Positions 8,381-16,010 of a DNA stretch of 64,000 nt are shown in pieces. Made by a program: the position numbers and the translations under genes. The notes under the pieces were generated by a model. The model was not told the origin of the DNA. It saw only the letters and a program-made list of their open reading frames with translations, and searched no databases. Numbering within the stretch: the stretch's first letter is position 1; each line of letters begins with the position of its first letter. The stretch comes from Pseudomonadota bacterium (lineage in GTDB: Bacteria; Desulfobacterota; Binatia; Binatales; Binataceae): assembly GCA_021325025.1 (NCBI GenBank), contig JAJPHZ010000034.1, positions 36,275 to 100,274 of the forward strand. The letters run 5' to 3'.

Positions 8381-8431
8381 GGGGCGGCGGAGGCAGCGGC
8401 GGGCAATGCCCGCCGCTGCCTCCGCCGCCCC
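8381..8431. terminator. 51-bp perfect palindrome, second of a tandem pair
   Basis: Bases 8381-8405 are the exact reverse complement of 8407-8431 around one central base (25-nt arms, almost all G/C). It starts 8 bp after the first palindrome and ends 6 bp before the last codon of the MBL-fold gene (stop at 8438). A bidirectional terminator between convergent genes is the simplest reading. Confidence 0.7.
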
Positions 8432-8437
8432 AGCCTT

Positions 8438-9214
8438 CTACTCGATCGCCGTCGGTGCGTGCGGAAAATCGTGCCAGTCGTCGATATCGTGCGGAATCCA
8501 GATGGTCGCCTGATGCTCGTCGCGCAACTGCTTTAGCCGCCTGAGCGACGCCACCGCCTGCGCCGGGTCGTAGTCGATCATCATCGGCTTTTCTTCCGCC
8601 AAATCCTGGCGCGTGTGCACGGTGTCGCCGGTCAGCACGAACTTGCGGCTGGGCAATGTCACCAGCAGGGTGCACTCACCCGGCGTATGGCCCGGCGTGC
8701 GCAGCATCTGCAGGCTGCCGTCCCCGAACAAGTCGTAGTCCTCGCCCACCTCAAGCCAGTTGAACCCGCGCGTCGGCAGCAGGTCGCCCATCACGAAAAA
8801 CGGCCGCTGCACGGGGTCGGCCCAGTAAGCAAAGCGGATTTCATTGGCGCCGACCAAAAACTTGGCGTTGGGAAACAGCGCCATCCCGCCGGTATGGTCC
8901 ATGTGCAGATGCGACAGGATGACGTACTTTACGTCATCAAGCTTATAGCCCAGTCCCTTGATCTGGACCTCAAGCGTGTCCGCCGGCGTGAACTGCACCT
9001 TGGCCATCTGCCAGAAATCGCCCCAGTAGCCGAGGATGTCGTCCATGATTTTGGGATGGCACCCGGTGTCGAACAGAACCAGCCCCTTGTCGTGCTCGAT
9101 CAGGATGGGCGGGCAGACAAAGGTAAACGGCTCGGGCCGCTCCGGACCCATCGGCGGGATCGTGAACTGGGCGCCCGACAGGCCCCACATGCGGCGGCAT
9201 TTGGCGCTGCTCAT
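8438..9214 (-). CDS. MBL-fold metallo-hydrolase (N-acylhomoserine-lactonase-like)
   Basis: The 258-residue protein carries the metallo-beta-lactamase zinc motif SHLHMDHTGG (about residues 100-109), a second His region (RTPGHTPGE) and the bridging Asp (LTGDTVH). The spacing and the N-terminal LIEHDKGLVLFDTGCHP resemble the AttM/AiiA-type lactonase group rather than beta-lactamases. It hydrolyses esters or lactones; acyl-homoserine lactones are one possibility. The ATG at 9214 follows GGAGGACATACTG. It is downstream of an LLM oxidoreductase and TetR gene on the same strand, probably one transcription unit. Confidence 0.85.
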   Translation of the reverse strand: MSSAKCRRMWGLSGAQFTIPPMGPERPEPFTFVCPPILIEHDKGLVLFDTGCHPKIMDDILGYWGDFWQMAKVQFTPADTLEVQIKGLGYKLDDVKYVILSHLHMDHTGGMALFPNAKFLVGANEIRFAYWADPVQRPFFVMGDLLPTRGFNWLEVGEDYDLFGDGSLQMLRTPGHTPGECTLLVTLPSRKFVLTGDTVHTRQDLAEEKPMMIDYDPAQAVASLRRLKQLRDEHQATIWIPHDIDDWHDFPHAPTAIE

Positions 9215-9276
9215 CAGTATGTCCTCCGTTACCCCTCTACCATCTGGGCGCGGCGCATTAAAATCCGCGCCGGTAA

Positions 9277-9306
9277 CGTGGGAGAGCCGCGCGCGGCTCC
9301 CCCACG
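9277..9306 (-). terminator. Hairpin between the LLM and MBL-fold genes
   Basis: Arms CGTGGGAGAGCCGCG (9277-9291) and CGCGGCTCCCCCACG (9292-9306) form a 15-bp inverted repeat with one mismatch and no spacer. It follows the LLM gene stop at 9317. It may reduce read-through into the MBL-fold gene. Confidence 0.55.
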
Positions 9307-9316
9307 CTGGCTGCGA

Positions 9317-10594
9317 TTACTTGCCCTGCTGCTGCGCCAGTTGCGCCTTGGCCTGTTCCAGCAGTTCGGCATAGGCGGGATCCCATCCGAAGTGCTTGAT
9401 CTTGAGCCCATCGGCACGCACCAGGTACTCCTCGCCGTAGTCGGGAATCTCGGGCTCGATCCGCCGCTTCATCGCCTTTTCGATCACCGGCGCCAGGCGC
9501 TCGGCCTTGAGCTTGGACTGCTTTTCATCGCGCTCCTTGAATTCGGGGAGCACCGTCTTGCCGAACAGCTCGAAGCCTTCGCAAATCTGCTCGTGCGTGA
9601 TGCGGCCCTCCTGTGCGATAAAGATGACCTGGTCGACACCCGCCGCTTCGTAGTTGAGCAGCACCTTGCGGATGTCATCGGGCGTACCCATGCATTCGTT
9701 GTTCGGGTCGATCGGTGCCATCAACTGGTCGGGAGTCTTCTTGAATTCCTCCCACAGGTTGGTCTTGGCCGGACGGTGCACGCCGTCGACATAATGATGG
9801 CGGAAGGCGTGAGCGAAGAACTGGCGTCCCTCTTTTCCGAACTCGCGGGCCAGGTCGCCATTCTTGTTGCAGGCAAAGCCGGAGAGGAAGGCCACGTTGG
9901 GGTTGACCGAATAGGCAATCGGGGTGCAATCCTCGGTCAGCGAGCGGTAGTAATCGGCGGTCCATTTCTGGGCGTCAACCGGGGACAAAAAGCCGAAGGT
10001 CAGCACGCCCAGTCCCAGCTTGCCCGCCATCACGATCGTCTCCTGGCGCGAGCAGGCCACCCACACCGGCGGGTGCGGCTTCTGGATGGGTTTAGGAATG
10101 ACGTTGCGCGGCGGCATCTTGAAGTACTTGCCGATATGGCCGCGGAAGGGCTCTTCCACCATCATCCGGCAGATCGCCTGCAGGCATTCGCGCCACATCA
10201 GGCGTTTTTCGGTGCGCGAGACATGAAAGGCGTCCAACTCGGCGAAGGTCGATGACTCGCCAGTGCCGAACTCGGCGCGCCCCTCGCTGATTAGGTCAAG
10301 CGCCGCGACTCGCTCCGCAACGCGCGCCGGATGGTTGTAGTTGGGCGGCAGCAGCGTGATGCCCGACCCCAGGCGCATGCGCTTGGTGCGCTGGCTGGCG
10401 GCGGCCAGGAAGGTCTCGGCGGCTGAGGAGTGGGAGTATTCTTCCAGGAAGTGGTGCTCGACCTGCCACATGTAATCGATACCGACCCGGTCGGCGACCT
10501 CCATTTGCTCCAGACCGTCGCGCCAGACCCTTAGCTCCGAATCCGGCTTCCAGGGCTTGGGCAACTGCAGCGCCACGAGTAATCCGAACTTCAT
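9317..10594 (-). CDS. LLM-class (luciferase-like) flavin- or F420-dependent oxidoreductase
   Basis: The 425-residue protein begins MKFGLLVALQLPKPW and has the luciferase-like TIM-barrel hallmarks: VADRVGIDYMWQVEHHF, RLGSGITLLPPNYNHPARVAER and the substrate/cofactor loop KPIQKPHPPVWVA. It is about 60 residues longer than usual because of a charged C-terminal extension (from about residue 360) ending in a Gln-rich tail. Members oxidise or mono-oxygenate using FMN or F420. The ATG at 10594 follows GGAGGACGAA. It lies 33 bp downstream of a TetR gene, which probably controls it. Confidence 0.85.
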   Translation of the reverse strand: MKFGLLVALQLPKPWKPDSELRVWRDGLEQMEVADRVGIDYMWQVEHHFLEEYSHSSAAETFLAAASQRTKRMRLGSGITLLPPNYNHPARVAERVAALDLISEGRAEFGTGESSTFAELDAFHVSRTEKRLMWRECLQAICRMMVEEPFRGHIGKYFKMPPRNVIPKPIQKPHPPVWVACSRQETIVMAGKLGLGVLTFGFLSPVDAQKWTADYYRSLTEDCTPIAYSVNPNVAFLSGFACNKNGDLAREFGKEGRQFFAHAFRHHYVDGVHRPAKTNLWEEFKKTPDQLMAPIDPNNECMGTPDDIRKVLLNYEAAGVDQVIFIAQEGRITHEQICEGFELFGKTVLPEFKERDEKQSKLKAERLAPVIEKAMKRRIEPEIPDYGEEYLVRADGLKIKHFGWDPAYAELLEQAKAQLAQQQGK

Positions 10595-10626
10595 TTCGTC
10601 CTCCGTGATAGGGAAGTATTGGTCTC

Positions 10627-11400
10627 TTACTGAATTCCCTCGGGCAGCGCCGCTTGCGGCGCTCGAACTTTGGCCGCCACCGCCGCCCCGCCATTGGCTG
10701 CCTCTCCGGCGGGCCGTGCCCGACGACGCGCCAAGCCGTTGTCAACCACCCGGATCTCGCGCGGCAACTGGCGCTGGAAGCGCCGGTAATGGCGGAGCAG
10801 TTTGGCCCGGCTGGCATCGGTTGAAAGACCGAGCAGCGCCAGCGTAAAGGCATATAGAATGTGGGTCCGCATCGCCTCGCCGTCCAGGACCCCGCGCACC
10901 CACAGATCCAGCACGCCAAGGAAGGTAATTACCAGGTCGCGCGCGACAAACTCGGAATCCGCATCCGCCCGCAGCAAACCGGCCCGGATGCCTGCCTCCA
11001 CCGGGCGCTGCCACAAGCGCACGCTGCCGCCCGAAATCGCGTCGTCGTGCAGTCCCCGCGCCGACGCCGTCAGCACCGCCATCAGGGTCCGGTAAAAGCG
11101 CGGGTCGGAGGCGTAGGTGTTGGCGCCCAGTTCAGCGATGTGCAGTAAATCCTCGATCGGGTCGTGCGAGCGCAGCTCCTCCATTTTCCGTTCGAGCTTC
11201 TTGAGCACCGCCAGCCCCAGCTCGGCCAGCACCGCACCCTTGGAGCCGAACAGGTTGTACGGCGTGGCCAGGCTGACTTCAGCCTTGCGCGCCAAGGCAC
11301 GCATCGACAGCCCCACGCTGCCGGTTTCGCGAATCAGCTCCTGAGCGGCGGCCAGGATGCGCTCGCGCCGTTCCAGCTTGCGCTTCTCCCGTAGACCCAT
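10627..11400 (-). CDS. TetR/AcrR family transcriptional regulator
   Basis: The 257-residue protein has the N-terminal TetR helix-turn-helix (RERILAAAQELIRETG, then MRALARKAEVSLATPYNLFG, about residues 15-55) and a helical ligand domain. Its C-terminal 35 residues are an Ala/Arg-rich extension. The ATG at 11400 is preferred over an in-frame TTG 4 codons upstream; neither has a strong ribosome site, so the message may have a very short leader. Two AACGCGTT boxes and an inverted repeat lie directly upstream (11399-11443), overlapping the start. It heads the unit with the LLM and MBL-fold genes. Confidence 0.85.
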   Translation of the reverse strand: MGLREKRKLERRERILAAAQELIRETGSVGLSMRALARKAEVSLATPYNLFGSKGAVLAELGLAVLKKLERKMEELRSHDPIEDLLHIAELGANTYASDPRFYRTLMAVLTASARGLHDDAISGGSVRLWQRPVEAGIRAGLLRADADSEFVARDLVITFLGVLDLWVRGVLDGEAMRTHILYAFTLALLGLSTDASRAKLLRHYRRFQRQLPREIRVVDNGLARRRARPAGEAANGGAAVAAKVRAPQAALPEGIQ

Positions 11401-11443
11401 AACGCGTTTCAAAAACGAGATGCGTTCGTTTTTATAACGCGTT
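11399..11443. promoter_or_regulatory. Probable TetR operator array
   Basis: Two copies of ATAACGCGTT (11399-11408 and 11434-11443, 35 bp apart) flank an inverted repeat with arms AAAAACGA (11411-11418) and TCGTTTTT (11426-11433). The array overlaps the translation start of the TetR gene at 10627-11400, as expected for autorepression. The AT-rich segment may also contain the promoter. Confidence 0.6.
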
Positions 11444-11589
11444 CAAAATAATGTCAAGAACCCCGGTCGGCCGAGCGTTGCGCTGCGCCATTTGCGCGGG
11501 AACCTCTTTCCCGATAGTTGTTGGGCGGCGCACAAACGCGGCGGCACGCTGCGCCCCGCGGGAGGCGTTTTCGAATGAGGTAAGCCACG

Positions 11590-12045
11590 ATGATTAAATC
11601 GGTCTTTCACGTCAACATCAATGTCAGGGACTTCGACCGTTCACTGGAGTTTTACCAAATGCTCGGCTTCAAGGTCGTGCTCGACATCGGCGAAGGTCCC
11701 AACCGGGCCAACGACAAGGGGCTCAACATTCCCAACAGCGTTGGACGTGCGGCGCTGCTGGCGCTGAGCGACGACCCGCGTGCCACCCGAATCGACCTCA
11801 TTGAGTGGAAACAGCCCAGAACTGACGGCGCGCCGTACCCTCATCTGTACCATACCGGAATCAACCGCATCGCCCTGTTTACCAAAAATCTCGACGCGGA
11901 ATACGCGCGGCTCAAGGCGGCGGGCGTGGAGATGGTATCGGAGCCGGTCACGATGAGCGCGGGCCGAAAAGCCGGCGCGCGGTTTTTCTGCTTCAAGGAT
12001 CCCGACGGCACCTTTTTGGAATTGATCGAACCATTCAACAAGTAG
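11590..12045 (+). CDS. VOC-fold (glyoxalase/bleomycin-resistance) protein
   Basis: The 151-residue protein is a single vicinal-oxygen-chelate domain: SVFHVNINVRDFDRSLEFYQ at the N-terminus, INRIALFTKNLD in the second module and FKDPDGTFLELIEP at the end, with His and Glu in the metal positions. Such proteins are dioxygenases, isomerases, glyoxalases or binding proteins. GAGG lies ahead of the ATG. It is transcribed divergently from the TetR gene and 64 bp ahead of an LLM oxidoreductase, so it belongs to the catabolic set. Confidence 0.85.
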   Translation: MIKSVFHVNINVRDFDRSLEFYQMLGFKVVLDIGEGPNRANDKGLNIPNSVGRAALLALSDDPRATRIDLIEWKQPRTDGAPYPHLYHTGINRIALFTKNLDAEYARLKAAGVEMVSEPVTMSAGRKAGARFFCFKDPDGTFLELIEPFNK

Positions 12046-12109
12046 AGTTACAAGACCCGCACCAACACCAACGGCGCCGCACACGCTGGGCACAGGAGAA
12101 CGGCACGGA

Positions 12110-12982
12110 ATGAAATTCGGTCTTTGTTTGGGTTTTACCGATCGCTCGGAGCGGCCCGACGTGGTCGCACGCACCTGCGAGGAACTGGGCTTCGAGTCGA
12201 TGTTCACTGGCGAGCATCCGATAATTCCGGTGGTGGCCGGAGCGATTATCGCACTGGGCAACACCGTGATGCCGGAGTATTACGAGCGCATCCCTGACCC
12301 CTTCATCTCATTGACCATTGCGGCGTGCGCAACCAGGCGGCTGCGCCTGGGAACTGCCGTATGCCTGGCCGCCGAGCGCCATCCGATCATCCTGGCCAAG
12401 GAGGTCGCCACGCTCGATTACTACTCGCAAGGCCGCTTCGTGCTGGGCGTGGGCGGCGGATGGCTGCGCGAGGAGACCGAGATCATGGGCCGGGATTTCC
12501 GCCGCCGATGGGCGGTGGTGCGCGAGTACGTGCGCGCGATGAAGGAACTGTGGACCCAGCCGGAGGCCAGCTTCGCGGGCGAATTCGTGAGTTTTCCGCC
12601 CGTCAAGTGCTGGCCCAAGCCCGCCCAGCAGCCCCATCCCCCGGTCTATATCTGCACCGGCTCCGGACCCAATTTCGATCGCCGCCTGAAGGACACGGTG
12701 GCGGTCGGCGACGGATGGATGCCGACCAGCCTCACACCGCAGCGCCTGTCCCAAGAGGTCGCCAAACTCAAGCGGATGTGCGCGGAGACCGGACGCGACG
12801 TCAATTCGCTGGAGATTACTATCCTGGGCCAGGCCGCGGGCAGCGCCGCCGAGGCGCGCAGGCAGGTGGCGGAATATCGCGAAGCCGGCGCCACCCGGAT
12901 GCTGTTCCTGCTGACACCCATCCCGCCCGGACAGGCCGCACAGACCATCCGGCCGATCGCCGAGGCCTATCTGCGCGGCTGA
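12110..12982 (+). CDS. LLM-class F420-dependent-type oxidoreductase
   Basis: The 290-residue protein is a compact luciferase-like barrel: MKFGLCLGFTDRSE, CEELGFESMFTGEHP, RLRLGTAVCLAAERHP, GRFVLGVGGGWLREE and the loop KPAQQPHPPVYI. GVGGGW-x-xEE is typical of the F420-dependent subgroup; cofactor use is inferred from that. A Shine-Dalgarno (AGGAGA) precedes the ATG. Its 3' end overlaps the convergent LLM gene by 16 bp. Confidence 0.85.
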   Translation: MKFGLCLGFTDRSERPDVVARTCEELGFESMFTGEHPIIPVVAGAIIALGNTVMPEYYERIPDPFISLTIAACATRRLRLGTAVCLAAERHPIILAKEVATLDYYSQGRFVLGVGGGWLREETEIMGRDFRRRWAVVREYVRAMKELWTQPEASFAGEFVSFPPVKCWPKPAQQPHPPVYICTGSGPNFDRRLKDTVAVGDGWMPTSLTPQRLSQEVAKLKRMCAETGRDVNSLEITILGQAAGSAAEARRQVAEYREAGATRMLFLLTPIPPGQAAQTIRPIAEAYLRG

Positions 12983-14031
12983 GCGGGCGCTTCACTGCCC
13001 GATTGCTTGAAGTTCGGCATCACGTGCCGGGCGAACATCTGCAAGGAGCGCCGCACTTCCTGCGGTGCGGCGCCGCCTTGGGCGACTTCGAACAGCAACA
13101 GGTCGATGCCGAAGCTATCGCGCACCTCCCCAATCCGCCGCACCAGGTCGTCCGGATCGCCCAGCAGCACGAGATTGGCCGCATCGAGATCCTCGATCCT
13201 GATCTGCCCAAAGCCGCGCGCACCGCTGGGCTTTGAACCGCGCGCATCAAGGCCAGCGAAGAACTTGTAGTAGTTGAGCGTGTACTGGCCGCCGTGACGC
13301 AACGCTTCAGCCTTGGTCTCGCCGCAATACATCTGCGTCACGCTGGTCACAGTACGCCGCGCCGGATCGTATCCGTTGCTGGCCAGGGTCTGGCGATAGT
13401 TATCTAGACCGTTCTTCAGCAAAGCCTTGTCCGGGCCGAATAACGCGGTGCACAGATCCAATCCCCGCTTTCCGGCCCAGATAAAGCTGGCCGGCGTGCC
13501 GGCGCCGGCGGCAAAGACCGGCGGATGAGGCTGCTGAACGGGCTTGGGAAAAAATTCATAATCGCGCAGCTTCCAAAATCTGCCGTCGAAGGAAAACGGG
13601 CCCTCGGCGGTCCACGCCTTGATAATCAGGTCGACGCCCTCATGATAACGCTCATGGCTTTGCGCCATGTCGATACCAAACAGGTCGTAAGCATAACTGA
13701 GAAAGCCCCGCCCCACGCCATAGTCCAGACGCCCGCCGCTCAGCACGTCGAGCATCGCGTACTCCTCGGCCAGGCGCAGCGGATGATGCAGCGGAATGAG
13801 CGACACCCCGGTACCCAGGCGCAATCGCCGGGTGCGCGCAGCGGCCGCCAGCGCAATCATCGCCGGATTGCCGAATGAGTAGCCGGAGTAATGATGCTCG
13901 CCGAACCAGGCGGCGTCGTAGCCGAGTTCCTCCAGCAGCTCAACCTGCTCCAGTATCTGCTGGTAATAGCTACTTGCGGAACCGTGAACGCCCGGATGAT
14001 AGTCGATATTATAAAGGATTCCGAATTTCAC
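12967..14031 (-). CDS. LLM-class flavin-dependent oxidoreductase
   Basis: The 354-residue luciferase-like protein begins MKFGILYNIDYHPGVHG, followed by EELGYDAAWFGEHHYSGY, RRLRLGTGVSLIPLHHPLR and GGRLDYGVGRGFLSYAYD. The AWFGEHH and GVGRGF motifs place it closer to the bacterial luciferase/alkanal monooxygenase branch than to the LLM protein at 12110. It lies 11 bp downstream of the P450 gene on the same strand, so the two are probably cotranscribed and may act on one substrate. Confidence 0.85.
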   Translation of the reverse strand: MKFGILYNIDYHPGVHGSASSYYQQILEQVELLEELGYDAAWFGEHHYSGYSFGNPAMIALAAAARTRRLRLGTGVSLIPLHHPLRLAEEYAMLDVLSGGRLDYGVGRGFLSYAYDLFGIDMAQSHERYHEGVDLIIKAWTAEGPFSFDGRFWKLRDYEFFPKPVQQPHPPVFAAGAGTPASFIWAGKRGLDLCTALFGPDKALLKNGLDNYRQTLASNGYDPARRTVTSVTQMYCGETKAEALRHGGQYTLNYYKFFAGLDARGSKPSGARGFGQIRIEDLDAANLVLLGDPDDLVRRIGEVRDSFGIDLLLFEVAQGGAAPQEVRRSLQMFARHVMPNFKQSGSEAPAQPRR

Positions 14032-14042
14032 ATTGTCTCCTG

Positions 14043-15302
14043 TTATTCGCTGCGCGACTGGCTAACCGGTGAAAACCTCACCGGCATCCGTTTGATGACC
14101 GAGACCACCACCGCCGGCATCCGCTCGACCTTGCCCGCCACTTGCAGGTCGGGCAGACCGCGCAGGATCTCCTCAATCATGACCCGGGTTTCCAGCCGAG
14201 CCAGCCTGGCGCCCAAACAGAAATGCTCGCCGTGCCCGAATGCCAGGTGATCGTTGGGAGTCCGCTTGATGTCGAATCGGAACGGCTCGGCAAAGACGTC
14301 CTCATCGCGATTGGCGGAAGTGAACCACACCACGACCCGCTCGCCGCGCTTGATACGTTTGCCGCCCAGCTCGCTGTCCCCAACCGCCACCCGCGCGAAG
14401 TAGTTGGCGGGACTGGTCCATCGCAGGATCTCCTCGACCGCAATCGGCATCAGCGCCGGATTCTCCGTCAGTTCGGCGAGTTGTTGCGGATGCTGGAGCA
14501 GGGCCAGCACACCGCCGGAGATGGCGTTGCGAGTGGTCTCCAGCCCGCCGCCCAAAACGATATAGCAGTTGAACAGCACCTCGGGATCGCTCAGCGCACG
14601 CCCCTCAATCGCACCATTGGCCAGCGCGCCGACCAAGTCGTTGATTGGACGGCCGCGGCGCTCCCGGACCAAGCCGGCAAAATACTGAAGCGTCTCCCGA
14701 ACGGGAGCATCAGGCGGGCCTTCGGCCTGAAATTCCGGATCGGGACTCCCGACCAGCCGGTCCACCAGCTTTCTCATGTAGGGCCAGTCCGCGGGCGGCA
14801 CACCCATGATCTGGCATACCATGGCGGCCGGCAGTCTGCCGGCGACGTCGTTGACCAGGTCGCATTGGCCCCGCGGCGCCACGGCGTCGACGATCTCGCG
14901 CGACATCCGGCGCACCGCCGGCTCCAAGGCGTTGATGCGCTGTGGCCTGAACCATTCGAAGATAAGCCGGCGCATCTCACGATGGCGCGGCGGATCAGAC
15001 ATCAGCACCGACAGTCCGGCGCCCACCTGCTCCGGCGTCCGCTCCTGGTCCGCCGGCAGGTAGGGCAGCATCACGCCCTGCGCCGAGCTGTAGAGCTCGG
15101 GATGGCGCAAGACGGTCAGGCAATCCTCATGCCGCGTCACCGACCAGAAGTCCCAGCCGTTGCTGCCGCGCGTCCAGTGCACCGGATCATGGCGGCGCAG
15201 CCAGCGGAAGGCCTCATGATACTGATCGGTGGTGTAAAAAGCCGGATTGTTTAATTCAGCGTCATAGGGGAAATCCAACTCTTGCATCGAACTGCCCACC
15301 AT
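14043..15302 (-). CDS. Cytochrome P450
   Basis: The 419-residue soluble P450 shows the I-helix region GGGLETTRNA, the K-helix ExxR (EEILR) and the heme-thiolate motif FGHGEHFCLGARLARLE with the axial Cys near residue 365. The I-helix has Gly-Leu-Glu-Thr-Thr where AGxxT is usual, as in several bacterial CYP families. No membrane anchor is present, so it needs separate ferredoxin and reductase partners, none of which are nearby. Start is ATG 15302 (MVGSSMQEL); ATG 15287 is an alternative. A TetR gene is divergent, with a palindrome between them. Confidence 0.9.
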   Translation of the reverse strand: MVGSSMQELDFPYDAELNNPAFYTTDQYHEAFRWLRRHDPVHWTRGSNGWDFWSVTRHEDCLTVLRHPELYSSAQGVMLPYLPADQERTPEQVGAGLSVLMSDPPRHREMRRLIFEWFRPQRINALEPAVRRMSREIVDAVAPRGQCDLVNDVAGRLPAAMVCQIMGVPPADWPYMRKLVDRLVGSPDPEFQAEGPPDAPVRETLQYFAGLVRERRGRPINDLVGALANGAIEGRALSDPEVLFNCYIVLGGGLETTRNAISGGVLALLQHPQQLAELTENPALMPIAVEEILRWTSPANYFARVAVGDSELGGKRIKRGERVVVWFTSANRDEDVFAEPFRFDIKRTPNDHLAFGHGEHFCLGARLARLETRVMIEEILRGLPDLQVAGKVERMPAVVVSVIKRMPVRFSPVSQSRSE

Positions 15303-15339
15303 CGCATTCGGCCAGGCCGCACGGGCGGCACGATTTTCA

Positions 15340-15357
15340 ATACGATGCGTATCGTAT
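15340..15357. promoter_or_regulatory. Probable TetR operator between P450 and TetR genes
   Basis: ATACGAT (15340-15346), GCGT, ATCGTAT (15351-15357) is a perfect 7-bp inverted repeat with a 4-bp spacer. It sits in the 84-bp gap between the divergent P450 (start 15302) and TetR (start 15387) genes, where a TetR dimer could repress both promoters. Confidence 0.65.
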
Positions 15358-15386
15358 CTTTATTGCCGAAAGTCAAGAGCTTGGCT

Positions 15387-16010
15387 ATGATGCTGGGCGC
15401 GATGGCGCGCAGTTATCCGCAACTGGTGCGAGGACGGCCGCGCGACGAAGAGGCCGACGTCGCCCTTGTGGACGCGACCCTGGCTTTGCTCGCCGAGCAG
15501 GGCTACAGCGGCTTGCGCATGGAAGCGGTGGCGGCGCGGGCCGGCGTCGCCAAGGCCACGCTGTATCGGCGCTGGCCCGACAAGGTCAGCTTGACGATTG
15601 CCGCACTGTCGCGGATTCCGGAGCTGCCGGCGGTCGATACCGGATCGTTGTCGGGCGATCTGGCCGCGCTGCGCGACGCGGTGGTCAGGCTATTCAAAAC
15701 CACCCGCCTGGCCAGTGTCTTACCGGCGTTGGCCGCGGAACGTGTGCGGCGCACGTCCGCTTCGGCCAAAATCGACGCGTTCATCCGCACGCGCTACCAG
15801 CCCTGGATCGCGGCGATAGAACGCGCCATCGCGCGCGGCGAGCTGCCCCGCACCTCGGCCGATCCCGTCCTGATCGCTGACCTGCTGGCCGGAGTGATGA
15901 TGCAGCGCGTGTTTTTCACTGGCGGCCGCGTCGACGACAAGGCCTGGAAGACGGTGGTTGACATCGTCGTCAAGGGCCTGCGCGCCGCGGCTAGCAGCCC
16001 TGGCGGATGA
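15387..16010 (+). CDS. TetR/AcrR family transcriptional regulator
   Basis: The 207-residue protein has the TetR DNA-binding domain (ALVDATLALLAEQGYSGLRM, then EAVAARAGVAKATLYRRWPD, about residues 25-70) and the C-terminal TetR_C-type domain. Upstream in-frame ATGs exist, but one (15345) lies inside the operator palindrome, so 15387 was chosen. It is divergent from the P450 gene and its 3' end overlaps the convergent GMC gene by 20 bp. It probably represses the P450 and itself. Confidence 0.85.
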   Translation: MMLGAMARSYPQLVRGRPRDEEADVALVDATLALLAEQGYSGLRMEAVAARAGVAKATLYRRWPDKVSLTIAALSRIPELPAVDTGSLSGDLAALRDAVVRLFKTTRLASVLPALAAERVRRTSASAKIDAFIRTRYQPWIAAIERAIARGELPRTSADPVLIADLLAGVMMQRVFFTGGRVDDKAWKTVVDIVVKGLRAAASSPGG

